Shown here piece after piece: positions 32,823 through 43,120 of a stretch of 64,000 nucleotides of DNA; within the stretch, counting starts at the first letter, position 1; each line of letters begins with the position of its first letter. The notes beneath the pieces are model-generated. The model saw only the letters and a list, made by a program, of their open reading frames with translations. It was not told where the DNA came from and did no database searches. Source of the stretch: Cyanophora paradoxa (taxonomy: Eukaryota; Glaucocystophyceae; Cyanophorales; Cyanophoraceae); the NCBI GenBank assembly GCA_004431415.1, contig QPMI01000227.1, positions 62,001 to 126,000 on the forward strand, in the 5' to 3' direction. The position numbers and the translations under genes were made by a program.

Positions 32823-35092
32823 CGGCCCGCGGCCCGTGCGATCGACTTCATTCCCGTGCCTGTGCATGCGCTTAGCCTTGTTAAGAACGCTTGCAAGTTG
32901 TCCTCCATGCCTGCACTCGTCCGGTTCCTCATGAACTCGGTGCAGCTTTCCGACCTTACACTCCGCCCGCTGCCACCGTCGTCTTCCCGTACGTTTGCGT
33001 TCTACTCTGACCGCGAGAACATCAACGATCGTTCAAAAGAAGAGCTGCGCCTTTCTAAATCGGTTGCGCACAAGCTGCCTGCTGCCCCGTCGCGTTTCAC
33101 GGTTCACGGCGTGTACAAGTACCTCGCCTCCCACGCTTTCATGGCACCGACGACCGCTGAGGCTAAGTGGCGTGCTGATCTCTCTTCTAAGTTCTTCTGG
33201 CCGCCAGGCTACGATGCTCGTGTCGATCGCTTCCCCTGGTTCAATACGGTTATTCCCGACCTGCGCTACGCTCTCACGCAGCGCGTCCTTGACGGCTACT
33301 TTGCTCTGCGCTACAACGCCCTCCGCACATCGTCCCGCATCGCTGCTATGGCTGCGCGTGATCTTCAGCGTCCCGCTTCGGCGAATTTGCTTGACAGTGA
33401 GCTTCTCTCTTCGCTATGTCCGGTCTGCCACCGGCACTGCAACGCGCTGCACGTCTTTGCTCTTTGCCCCGTAGTGCAGCAGTTCTGGTCGCTTCTCTTC
33501 CATGCCCTGCGGCTCCAGCCGATGCCCATCCCTTCTGCACGCTTTGTTGCCTGGCTGCTCACTGGCTCGGTCCGTTTCTCTGATACTTGGATGTTTCTCC
33601 AGAACTGGGAGTGGCAGGTTGTTCGGATTCTTGGTCTGCACGTCATTTTCCGCTCGTATTCTCTAGCCTATCGTACAGGTCGATCTGAAGCTGCTGCTAC
33701 GTTTGCGATGGACCCTGACATACAGCTGCCCCTTACACCTTCCTCCAAAACCGGTTTGAAGACGGCCACTCTGATGTCTGCCTTGTTTCGCGAGCTCGAT
33801 GATTTCATGGACATGCTTCCTCGTCGTTTACCTCGATTCAAAGTCACTTATGTCCGTGGGGATTTCCGTTTCATTTCTACGGTTGATCCATCTCACTCCT
33901 CATTTTGCGCTAATCTCTTGGACGCTGCTCGTGCTTATGACCATTCCCTAGCCTCTTATGAGCATTGCGAACATATCGCTCAGCCTGCTCCTAGCCCCGA
34001 TCTGGCCCCTAGCCCCCTTGTTGCTCAGTTTGCCTATGCCAGTGTGCGGCCTGTCCTGCTGCAACGCCTTGAAAAGGAAGATCTTGCAGGGTATATGTCC
34101 CCCCCTGATGATGGTTCGGACCCCTCTGACCTTTCAGACCTGGGCCCTGATGCTCCTGATGACTCTTCCACTAGCACCTCTTCGGACGACGACGACCCTC
34201 CTGGGGCACCAGATCCTGCTCCTGCTCCTGACCCTATGCTTCCTCCGTCTCCTTCGCCCCCTCACACTCCCCCTCACCCTCCGCCGGATTTTGACACTGA
34301 AGACGAACGGCCTCTTCGTCGTCGCCGTGTCGATGATTTGGGACCCCCTGTGCCAGCGTCTGACGTTGTCGATGACACGGTTGATGATACCAGTTCGCCT
34401 CCACTCTCTCCTCAAGTGATTATTGACCTCTTTGATCCCGAACACGACGCTGAATTACCTCTGTCTTCTCCTGTAGTTGCTGCTGACATCACTGATGATG
34501 CTCACGATGTTGGGAGCCATTCGTCATCTCTTCCTTCTCCCTCTGTTCCTATGGACACTGACCTTGATTTGCCCCCTGGTTTCACCCTGAAGCGCCGTCG
34601 ACCCTCTTCCCCTGCTCTTCCTTGCTTCTCTGATGGTTTCACGGACGGATCCAGTGACCCATCTTTTCCTCCTTCCGTTAAACGTTTGCATCTTTCCTCT
34701 CCTGCTGACCTTTCAGTTCTCAGTGACGATTCTGGTTCTCCTGTTGTGCTCATTGACTGTGTTGATGATGCTGATGACATGGTTCTTTAATCTTTCTCTC
34801 TCTATCACTACAATTCGGGCTTACAAATGTGAACGGGATCGGGAATACCCCAGGCCGGCATTAGGAAGAGGCCCGCATTGGGATTTCGCCGATTGCTTAC
34901 CAGGTTTGCGTGTATGAGCGCCGGACCGCCGGGGCATACATGGTGAACTGTATAGGCGCATGTCTGCGCCGCCACTACCCTTGTCTGGTTGGTTCACTGT
35001 CGATTGTGCCTTGGGCCTTCAGGTCCTTCGCCTTTCGTCACAACCGTACAGCTGGCTTGGGCGTGTCTTATACATACTCTTCTTCTTCTTTG
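32823..35092 (+). mobile_element. LINE copy B, non-LTR retrotransposon 3' part
   Basis: A long intronless frame runs to a stop at 34788-34790. It contains the C-terminal zinc knuckle of reverse-transcriptase ORFs (CPVCHRHCNALHVFALCPVV, i.e. CxxC...H...C), preceded by the helical segment FTVHGVYKYLASHAFM. A long Asp/Ser/Pro-rich tail follows with QVIIDLFDPEHDAELPLSS and KRRRPSSPALPC. The 3' UTR is shared with copy A and ends gcgtgtcttatacatactc with a (TTC)n tail near 35092. The RT catalytic motif is missing, so the copy is 5'-truncated; the left edge is near the capsid gene and not exact. Confidence 0.75.
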
Positions 35093-35309
35093 GGGGGCGG
35101 GGGCGGCCCGCAGCGGGCCGGAGCCGGCCAGCAGAAGGGGCTTGAGGCGGAGCCCCGCGTCCACGCCCGAGAGGAACCGCAGGAGGATGTTCCTGCGATT
35201 ACAGACGGTCAGGTTGCGACTTGTTCCCGCAGGCTCATCTCTCGACTTGACACAGATGGACACTGCAGTCATATCCCTAGCCATTTGTCTCGGTGTGTGC
35301 GAATTTTTG

Positions 35310-35530
35310 TAAGGTCAGGTTGCGATTACGAGACATCGATCGCGATTAGATTTCAATGGGTTAAGATTAGGATATAAACTTAATGTTTACTGGGGTGACC
35401 TCGAGCGGAGGGTTGCGATTACGATTCTACTGGTTCAGATATAGCGGAGGTTGCGATTACGATCGCGATTTAAGGAGGTTGCGATTACGATTTCAGGAGC
35501 GGAGGTTGCGATTACGATTCTAGCGGAGGT
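35310..35530. repeat. GGAGGTTGCGATTACGAT dispersed tandem units
   Basis: Five units of ggttgcgattacga spaced 30-60 bp apart and separated by unrelated short stretches, directly downstream of LINE copy B. The core is shared with 17025-17215. Confidence 0.75.
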
Positions 35531-36438
35531 CGCGCCCCTCCCGGCCGGCGCCAGCGCCGCGGTCCGGAAGAATCCGAGCCATCCGACCTCCGAAAGTATG
35601 ATCGTCCTAGCTTTGTATGCGCAAGAAGAAGAAGAAGAAGAATTCGAAGAAGAAACCCTTTAAATTTGTACCCCTCTATAGCTACACCCTTTCACTGGCT
35701 TTCAGCCTTCACGCTTCAACTGCGTTCAGCGTAGACAGGGCCGCGTATTTCGCTGTCGCCCACTACGTAGTGAAAATTAACTGCGGGGAAAAAAGTGTGA
35801 TGCCATGATGATGCAAGTGCCGCCTCGGTGCCGCCTCAATTCCTCCGAGCTCGTAGTGTCTTGATACTTTGCGTACCCGTCCTCTACTGGCATCCCATTG
35901 GCTGTTTCACTAGATTTCCTAAGAACGTAGCTTACGATGACGTAGCTCGAGCTAGCTAGCTGTGTACTACGCCAGCCTGGGCTATAGCTACGCATAGGAA
36001 GGTGGGGCCCTCGCCGTTGCCGGCCCAGCGCGAGCCGTTGCCCCCCCGGGGCCGAGCCTCGGAGGCCCGTAAGGGGAGTAATCGCAGATCATCGGATCTC
36101 TAAACCCTAAGGACTCTTTAAAAGTCGTAGCTTTAAATTTGTGTATAGCCAGGAAGAAGAAGAAGAGCTCTGTACCCCTCTGCACCTGCCTTGCAGTGCC
36201 TTCAGACTTCAGCCTTCAGGCATCAGGTTCGCTGCTGGTGCACATCGCCAACTAGCCGCTCTCTTAGAGCTGCGTACGAAGCAGAAGCCCTTAGCACACG
36301 CACGCGACCCCGCGATCATCGCTGCGTTCAGCGGGGGCTCAGTCTCGATCAGCGTTCAGTCTCGCAGTGCAGTTCTTGATTAATCACTAGTAATAGTCAG
36401 CTCAGTCGCGCAGCACCGGGTAGAACCCGCATAGCAGC
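35531..36438. other. intergenic upstream of NSA2
   Basis: No gene supported. It contains short simple repeats (gaagaagaagaa near 35620 and 36152) and copies of the tatagct motif. The part next to 36439 should hold the NSA2 promoter; no element identified. Confidence 0.3.
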
Positions 36439-37496
36439 ATGCCGCAGAACGAGTACATAGAGCTCTTTCGGAAGAGGCATGGCTACAGACTGGACTACTT
36501 CGAGAGGCTGTGCGTGCATGCCGCGCAGAGCGTATGCGTTCGAAGGCCGATCGTGAAAAGCGCAGACGCAAGAAGGAAGCCCGCGCGCCGCACAAGCTCT
36601 CGGAGCATGTGCGCAAGATCCACGGATTGAAGGCGAAGCTCTTCGCGAAGAAGCGCTACGCGGAGAAGGTCCTCATGAAGCGCACGTATGCACACGAGCC
36701 CCTCTGGCGCGCATCGCGCAGCTCACACGCAACGCAGAATCCAAGCCCATCAGGAACGCACAAACAAGCACGCAAACAAGGATGCCGTGCCCGCCGGCGC
36801 CGTTCCCGCGTACCTGCTTGATCGTGAGGGCGTGTCTCGGGCGAAGGTCTGTCGACCCGCTCAGCGCGGATGTGAAGCCTCTGGGTCAAACGTGGTTATG
36901 TGCGCAGGTTCTTAGCAACACTATCAAGCAAAAGCGCAAGGAGAAGGCCGGGAAGTGGCAGGTCCCGCTTCCAAAAGTCCGCCCCATGGCCGAGGCAGAG
37001 GTTTTCAAGGTCATGCGCACTGGAAAGCGGAAGAGTGATCACCAACGCCGCCCGTCTGCAAAAAACTGCTCTCATTTATTGTGCAGATAAAATGTGGAAG
37101 CGTATGATTACCAAGGTCACATTCGTGGGACAGGGGTTCACCCGCAAGCCTCCCAAGTACGAACGGTTCATCAGGCCTATGGGCCTCCGCTTCAGTAAAG
37201 CGCACGTAACACACCCGGAGCTACAATGCACGTTTCACCTGGACATCCTTGGTGTTAAAAAGAACCCCTCATCTGCCCTCTACACGACTCTTGGTGTCAT
37301 CACAAAGGGAACCGTCATTGAGGTGCTCTGCCTGTAGTTATGTTCAAATTCGCCCCTGTAAATCTCTACGCGGCAGGTGAACGTCAGTGACCTGGGGCTC
37401 GTTACTCCTGGTGGCAAGGTTGTCTGGGGCAAATACGCACAGGTGACCAATAATCCCGAGAATGATGGCTGCATCAATGCCGTCCTCTTGGTGTAG
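36439..37496 (+). CDS. NSA2: ribosome biogenesis protein NSA2
   Basis: It starts [20 protein letters not shown], the invariant N-terminus of NSA2/TINP1. Exons continue with [120 protein letters not shown], and end [17 protein letters not shown] with a TAG at 37494-37496. NSA2 is a nucleolar factor of the pre-60S particle, needed for 27S pre-rRNA processing; the eS8-like C-terminal half is complete. About five short introns interrupt it. The region between MKRTYAHEP and [10 protein letters not shown] (about 36690-36780) is less conserved and its splice sites are uncertain. Confidence 0.92.
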
Positions 37497-37639
37497 AGAC
37501 GGTTGCATCATTGCTGTCCTGTTGGCTTTTCACTGATCAAAATCCACCCCAGCCGCCAAAAGTGCGAAGCAACTGATTAAACTTTTCTACCGCCCCGCCA
37601 ACTTTTCTAAAGCTAGCCTCAGCATTTGGACACGTACTA

Positions 37640-37900
37640 TAAAACTGCAATTCGAATTCCGGGCTAGAAGTGCAGGGTGTACACTGGCCAGCTGGGCCCT
37701 GCGTAACCCCCTATAGTTAAGGGCACTCTATTAAGCAATTGCAATAGCGGCCTCGCCTCAGATGCGCATTTGGACACATACTGAAAACGCAGGTCCGGGC
37801 TACAAGTGTGGGATGTACACTGCGGCCGCCGCGGCCGCGGGCCCAGCCCACCAGCGAACTGGCCGGCCGGACCCTGCGTGGCCCCCTAAGGAGAGTAACG
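37640..37900 (+). repeat. two R2 repeat copies in tandem
   Basis: Both begin gcatttggacac and continue (a/c)gggcta(c/g)aagtg, tgtacactg, then the cagcccaccagcgaactggc and cctgcgt blocks of R2. One covers about 37640-37735 (diverged) and one 37766-37900. They follow NSA2 by about 145 bp in the gene's own orientation. Confidence 0.75.
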
Positions 37901-38109
37901 TGGCCCCCATTTCACAGTATCAGCTTTGGAATTCATCCCCGATGGAAAAAAATGCTTGACGCGGTTAAGAAAAAAAGGATTCCTGGGCAAATGGGACGGC
38001 AAACTGTATGTACAACTTGTTTTTTTCTCTACGTTAGCCCTGCATCCCTGATGGCGAAGCGGATCAAAAAAGACAAACACCAGAAGGGTATAGGGATGGG
38101 GTGTGGACT

Positions 38110-38690
38110 TCAATTGAGAAGCTTACCAACAGCCTGAGGCATGGTGGGCATTGTGGTGGCAGCCTTTGCCTCGGCACTGTTGGGATCGAGTGGCCGGCGG
38201 AAAAGAAGGATATGCGGCTCGGGCCTGTGAATCGCATCTAGTGAATGCGTAGAAATCACAAGTCAGCAAAGGGGCATGTATCAAAGAAAAAGAAACAAAT
38301 TGCGCCGCACAATGAATCCCTGTTAAGACCGAACGCGAGCGCGAGTTAGTGCACGGATCTGAAAAAACAGAAGAGGAGGTCGCGCACAGCCACGGCTCTG
38401 CTGAACACCAAGACTACGCCATTCTGCCTCCGTCAAAAGCCGCCCCTTGTAGGTCTGCTGGTAGATCTTCGCGATGTCTGCGAGGCGGTTGGCGCCGAAT
38501 GCCACGAGCTAAGAGCATCGCACCCTGGGGCAGGATGACATGGCTGTGCGTCCGGGCGCAAATGCGCAGCGTCAACTTCTCGCACTTGGGCAGCAGGAAC
38601 GGCAAGCGGTATGCCAAGCGCTCACCGATACTGTGCCACGCGATGCAGAGCCGGCCAAGCGGTCAGATACTGCGGATTATCTTACTAAAC
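38110..38690 (-). CDS. cyclin-dependent kinase regulatory subunit, CKS1-like
   Basis: Minus-strand exons give AQYRHVILPQ, then DIAKIYQQTYKGRLLTEAEW, RSLGVQQSRG, and AIHRPEPHILLFRRPLDPNS ending MPQAVGKLLN-stop at 38110-38112. These are the diagnostic CKS blocks (YRHVxLP, LL-x-E-x-EWRxLGVQQSRGW, HYAxHxPEPHILLFRRP). CKS proteins bind CDKs and phosphosubstrates in cell-cycle control. Two junctions are odd: after VILPQ the frame needs a one-base shift from GT-AG, and the conserved Trp after QQSRG is not found between 38370 and 38240 with canonical sites. Either splicing is non-canonical or the locus is decaying. The N-terminal exon boundary is approximate. Confidence 0.65.
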
Positions 38691-39375
38691 AAACACACCT
38701 CGAACACATCGTCTGCAACAACACGGTCAGCGCATGCAGGGACCGCGGCATTCTGAAGGCGGACCGAAGTACTTCTCGGAGTAAGATATCTGCGCAATAG
38801 AAAGATAGAGAGTTTACTCGTCTAGCAGAGCCTTCGTTCAAAGGGGGGGGGGGCCCGGGGAGAGTGCTCTGGATGGGGCTTGTTTGAAGTGCGGAACGTT
38901 CTAGCTGAGAGCCCACACACGCAGCGGGCGAGCCGAAACTGTTGAGCGCTCGGGAGGGCGCATGCGGACCGTGTTCTGCGGCATGGTGCCCGCTGGCCGG
39001 TGTCAGCGCTGTGTTTTGCCTGAACCGCACCCAAGCAGCTCGTCCTGCGCCTGCGCTGCACAAGCCCGAAGGTGAACGATGAGCCCCACGGGCCCCTAAA
39101 GCAGCCGGGGATTGATCGGTGCGCGTACACTTTTCGGGGGGAGGGGTATCGGCTCAACCCGCAGGGTACATGATCTTGAAAGCGGTCTTCCTCGGGCGCG
39201 CGCGCCCGTCGCGATGTGCTTAAGCTTTGCGCGCTAATGTATGCATTGCTTAAGTCACGCACGATCCGCGTGGAGCGCAGTCTCGCGAGCCAGCGCTTGC
39301 CGCGCGCAGTGCGATTTCGAAGGAGGCCCGGCCGCGGGCCGGGCCGGTACATACGATAGCGCTCGAAATGCATGT
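38691..39375. other. intergenic, no gene seen
   Basis: Open frames on both strands lack family patterns. A poly-G run lies at about 38842-38851. Confidence 0.3.
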
Positions 39376-39469
39376 AATCTTGGTCCTATGAGCATGATGT
39401 CGTTCCGCTGTGCGAGAAAGAATGCGAACGCGCACCGCTGAACGACATCATGCTCATAGGAACAAGATT
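39376..39469. repeat. imperfect long hairpin
   Basis: Left arm 39376-39411 and right arm 39434-39469 are inverted copies (cctatgagcatgatgtcgtt in the left arm) with about three mismatches and a loop of some 22 nt. It lies 175 bp upstream of folB. Confidence 0.8.
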
Positions 39470-39534
39470 CAGCTATAGCTATAGAAAGCGACACTTAGCT
39501 ATAGAAAGGTGCGTCCATCGCTGTTGTTGTTGCC

Positions 39535-39612
39535 GCCTGGCCGTTCCCCCCAACACCCGGAAGGGCCGTTCCCCCGAGGCCCGGAAGTGAAGTAACGCTC
39601 CACCCCTGCAAG
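39535..39612 (-). repeat. interspersed repeat family R3, copy 1
   Basis: The reverse complement matches 46713-46775: ggccttgc, ggagcgttacttc, gggggaacggcc. It sits just upstream of folB. Confidence 0.6.
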
Positions 39613-39643
39613 GCCAAAGCCGCTCAGTTTAAATCGCGAGGGG

Positions 39644-40319
39644 ATGCTAGCGCTCAGGGCGGCGGCGTTGGGAATCCGTCGCGCAGCTACAGCTAGCGCA
39701 GCAAGGTTTCAGGTCCTGCCAAGCCAGCATGACGGAGACTGCACGGCGCGCTGGAACGCATGTGTAATGCCGCGCCGGCGCTACGGTGCGGACCCCAGCT
39801 CCTACGTTCAGCAGAAATGCTCAATTAGCGCTTCGCCCCTCCGTTGCGGACTTCTCTCGCGCGCTAACCCGCCCGCGCCGCAGCGAGCAGCGGCGGCGCG
39901 GGTTGGCCTTCAGATCGCATACATATCCGCGGTATGCTGTGCTACGGCAGGCACGGCGTGTTCGTCGAGGAACAGCGGCTGGGCCAGAAGTTCCTCGTGG
40001 ACGTGGAACTGGCTGTTGATCTCGAGCGCGCTGGATCAACCGACGACCTCAGCCTGACGGTAGACTACTCGCGCGTGTGCGAGCAAGTCAGGAGCGTCCT
40101 TGAAGGGCCCCCGCGACAATTAATCGGCATGTCGTCGTTTCTACTGCGAACCCCGTGCGATCTGACTGATCGCCAGAAACCGTGGCGACCGAGATCGCTG
40201 ATTCGGTGCTTCGGGAGCACAAGCTGGTTCAGGGCGTGCGTGTCGCTATCCAGAAACCACACGTTGCTGTTCCTCATGTTCTGGAGAGCCTGGGGGTGGA
40301 AATCACACGCTCTCGCTAA
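39644..40319 (+). CDS. folB: dihydroneopterin aldolase (FolB)
   Basis: The first exon MLALRAAALGIRRAATASAA is Arg/Ala-rich and acid-free, as in a mitochondrial presequence. An intron from about 39712 to the 3' site near 39912 joins it to SDRIHIRGMLCYGRHGVFVE, the family start, then EQRLGQKFLVDVELAVDLER and LTVDYSRVCEQVRSVLEGPP. A GC-AG intron at 40127-40176 joins RQLI to ETVATEIADSVLREHKLVQG, with the active-site-type Glu; VRVAIQKPHVAVPHVLESLG follows, with the conserved Lys, and EITRSR-TAA at 40317-40319. FolB converts 7,8-dihydroneopterin to 6-hydroxymethyl-dihydropterin in folate synthesis. It appears single-domain rather than fused to HPPK-DHPS. Confidence 0.85.
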
Positions 40320-40322
40320 TCA

Positions 40323-40406
40323 CCGCGGGCCCAGCCCACCAGCGTACTGGCCGGGCGCCAGACGGGCCCTGCGTGGCACACTACAGAGAGCAACGCGCCT
40401 CCCCAT
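40323..40406 (+). repeat. truncated R2 repeat directly behind folB
   Basis: It carries gggcccagcccaccagcg, tactggccggg and gggccctgcgtggc in the R2 order, 4 bp after the folB stop codon, same orientation as the gene. Confidence 0.7.
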
Positions 40407-40439
40407 GGACGGGCTTTTAAGTTGACTAATCCATCGGGC

Positions 40440-41010
40440 TTTTGAGTTGGATCTGAGGGCGCCCGGCTTAAGCTTTTGATTTGGAATTGGACCTTTGACC
40501 GCGACTTTGATTTGGATCTGATGATCTGACGGCTGCAGCTGGCAGACGGTCGGACTCTGATCATGAGAGCTGAGGCCGAGAGCTGATCATGAGGGTGGCA
40601 CGGCTCGCGCTTAAGCTTTCAAGTTTGATTTGGATTTGGACCGTCAGACCCTTGATCTCGACTTCGATTTGGATCTGAGCCTCGGAGGCTGGCAGACTCT
40701 GAGAGCTCAGCGGCTGAGGCCGGGGCGGCCGCGGGGGCTTTGAGTTGGATCTGAGGGCGCCTGGCTCTGAGGCTGGCAGAGCTGCAGCTGGGGCGGGGCT
40801 TTGCTACAGACTCTGAGATGCGGCATCGGGTCCCGGAGTCCAGGGGCAGCGGGGCCGTCTCATGGCAGTGGGGGGAAGCCTGCACCTGACGAGCTCAGAG
40901 AGACGATTTGAGGTCGGATGCCTCGGCGAGGTTGAGTTGGATTTGGGCCATTGGTTGCGACCGTTGGACTTTGACTTGGATCTGAGGACTCTACAGCTGC
41001 AGACTCTGAG
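40440..41010. repeat. region of scrambled 'gatttggatctgag' repeats
   Basis: Many irregular copies of (t)ttgatttggat(c/t)tgga, ggctggcagactctgag and tctgatcatgag, in no fixed period. The 'cttaagctttgatttgga' block is also present in the introns at about 31515-31545 and 23140-23165. Confidence 0.65.
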
Positions 41011-41308
41011 GTGAAGCTTTAAAAATTTACTATAGCTATAGCTATAGCTACAGCTGCAGTTGCGGCATCGTGTCCAGCCTGGCAGGTGCCACGGTGTGGT
41101 GGCCACATGGGCCCGGGGGCGTTTCATGGCTATGAGGGCGTTGCATTAGCACATCAGTACAACAATGAAGTTGTAACGTCGCCGTCGGACCATATATATA
41201 CCCTTATGATCAATGAAAACTAAATCCAGGCCTAGGAAGAGAATATGCATATGAGGACACTCGTGTGCTGCATATGCATGCATGTGCTGTGCCTATATAT
41301 AGCTAATT

Positions 41309-41586
41309 AGCCCTGCCAATTTCGGAAATCCGGGTCGGCGAACGAAATTCCTGTTCTCTCTCTATAATGTCCGTACCCCGTGTTCATCGTGGATCAATTC
41401 TCGCACACACCTCGACAGTGACGTCACGCAATTTTCCATCGAGTTCTAGCCCTGCCAATTTCGGAAATCCGGGTCGGCGAACGAAATTCCTGTTCTCTCT
41501 CTATAATGTCCGTACCCCGTGTTCATCGTGGATCAATTCTCGCACACACCTCGACAGTGACGTCACGCAATTTTCCATCGAGTTCT
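41309..41586. repeat. perfect 139-bp tandem duplication
   Basis: Units 41309-41447 and 41448-41586 appear identical, each starting agccctgccaatttcgg and ending catcgagttct. Each contains a short open frame beginning MSVPRVHRGSILAHTS. The sequence after unit two opens a frame MDQISDFYADMSGRLEEFRS interrupted by the MITE. Confidence 0.95.
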
Positions 41587-41683
41587 CTCATGGATCAAAT
41601 CTCAGACTTCTACGCCGACATGTCCGGACGTCTCGAGGAATTCCGATCGTGGCTTCTCGAGGGAGACCGCTCTCCCATGGCCG

Positions 41684-42094
41684 CAGGGCTGTCAAAATTT
41701 TACCCCCCCAAAATGGACCAGAAAATTTTGAGGAATATTCCGGGAACGTTCCCGGAATATTCCACCATACAAAATCCTGGAAAATTCTCAATACCGTGCG
41801 CTGCGCACCGCAGACGCCCTTTCAAAGCTGCGAAGCACTAAGATAACATCACAACAAGCATTCTGAGAGACAGTATACAGCCATCTGGAGCTTGGAGACG
41901 GAAATGCAAGGCCCGTGGTGGGGTCAGAAGGGGGGGAGGGGGCGCAGAAAAGGGATGAAAATGAATAAAATAATCATTAAACTATATTCAATTTCCTAAA
42001 ATTTTCCCCCTGCAAACGGGACGCGAAAATTTTCCCAAAATTTTCTAATATTCCGGGAACGTTCCAGGCTGGAATATTCCGGCTGACAGCCCTG
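41684..42094. mobile_element. hAT-type MITE with 8-bp target-site duplication
   Basis: A 411-bp non-coding element bounded by CAGGGCTGTCA and its inverse TGACAGCCCTG, flanked on both sides by CATGGCCG (41676-41683 and 42095-42102). An 8-bp duplication and CAGGG termini are hallmarks of the hAT superfamily. Inside each end is an aatattccgggaacgttcc-type palindrome (perfect 32-bp palindrome near 41732-41763) and runs of aaaatttt. No transposase frame is present. Confidence 0.9.
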
Positions 42095-42504
42095 CATGGC
42101 CGTCGCGCGAATATCGAATTTCGGCTCTCCAGTGGGCGTCACGCGAAATCGAATTTCTCTCGCGAACTAATCCCGGTATTTATACCCCGGTTCGATCGCG
42201 AAACTCCAAAAAGTGGGACCCGGTCCCGCCCGGTCCCGCGACGAAAGCGCGCCAGGAACGCCCCAGAGCGGTACAGAATGAGAGCCGACGGCGCGCGCAC
42301 CGCTGCAAGCTCGATTTCGGGCGCCGCCGACACTGCAGTGCGAAGAGTCGGCGGAAACTTTGACCCAGCCGGTCCCGCCCGGTCCCGCGACGGGCGCAAT
42401 CGATGCGTACTCACGCGCATAGACATAGCACGGCCTGCGCACTCCAGCGATCTGCTTTTCGGAGCCGGAACAGTGCAGCAAGGCACCCGGCGGCGAAAAT
42501 TCGA

Positions 42505-42935
42505 TCCTGCACAGGCCCGGACATCTTTCCGCGCGCCCACGCCGCGGCGCATGCGCGGAACAATAGTATAAGCATTCGAGATGTAGACAAATCCTTCCGC
42601 GCGCTTTGCAGATGCGCCGGACCGCGAGGACCCAGCCGACCCCAAGAATTCGATCCTCGACAAACCTGCCCATCTTTCCGCGCGCCCTCGCATCCTCACG
42701 CATGCCCATTGGTACAGTATTCATTTGAGAGCTTTTCCAAGCTCTCTGGGGGCGAAAGAGCACAAGAACCCAGCCGATGCCAAATTTTCGATCCTGCACA
42801 GGCCTGCACATATTTCCGTGCGCCCTCGCCTCCGCAGCCCTCCACGTTGATAGTATATGCATTCTAAGAGATTCGCAAGCTCTACGCATGTGCATGCGCC
42901 TGGCCGCGGGAACCTCGCTCCTCCCCTTCATATGC
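42505..42935. repeat. three imperfect ~143-bp tandem units
   Basis: Each unit carries ttcgatcct(g/c)(c/g)acaggcc-like sequence, cat(c/a)tttccg(c/t)gcgccc, then gtat(t/a)(c/t)attc and an (c/g)acccagcc block. Starts lie near 42503, 42649 and 42789. A related ccggtcccgcccggtcccgc motif occurs at 42220 and 42370. Confidence 0.7.
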
Positions 42936-42942
42936 ATAATGA

Positions 42943-43120
42943 GGAGCTCGAGCGCTAGCTATAGCTCGAGGTGAGACCTATAGCTAGGCCTGAGGGGGGA
43001 AATATATATATATATATTCCCCCCCTAGATCTCACCTAGCTAGAGCTCGAGCTCCGCCGACCAATATATATATTCCCCCCTAGATGTCACCTCGAGCTCG
43101 AGCTCCACCTACCAATATAT
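42943..43120. repeat. large AT-centred palindrome with extra half-site
   Basis: Arms with gagctcgag, ctagct and aggtgag flank a ggggggaatatatata / tatatattcccccc centre at about 42996-43027, followed by a second direct copy of the right arm (tatattccccc, tagatgtcacctcgagctcg). Confidence 0.75.
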
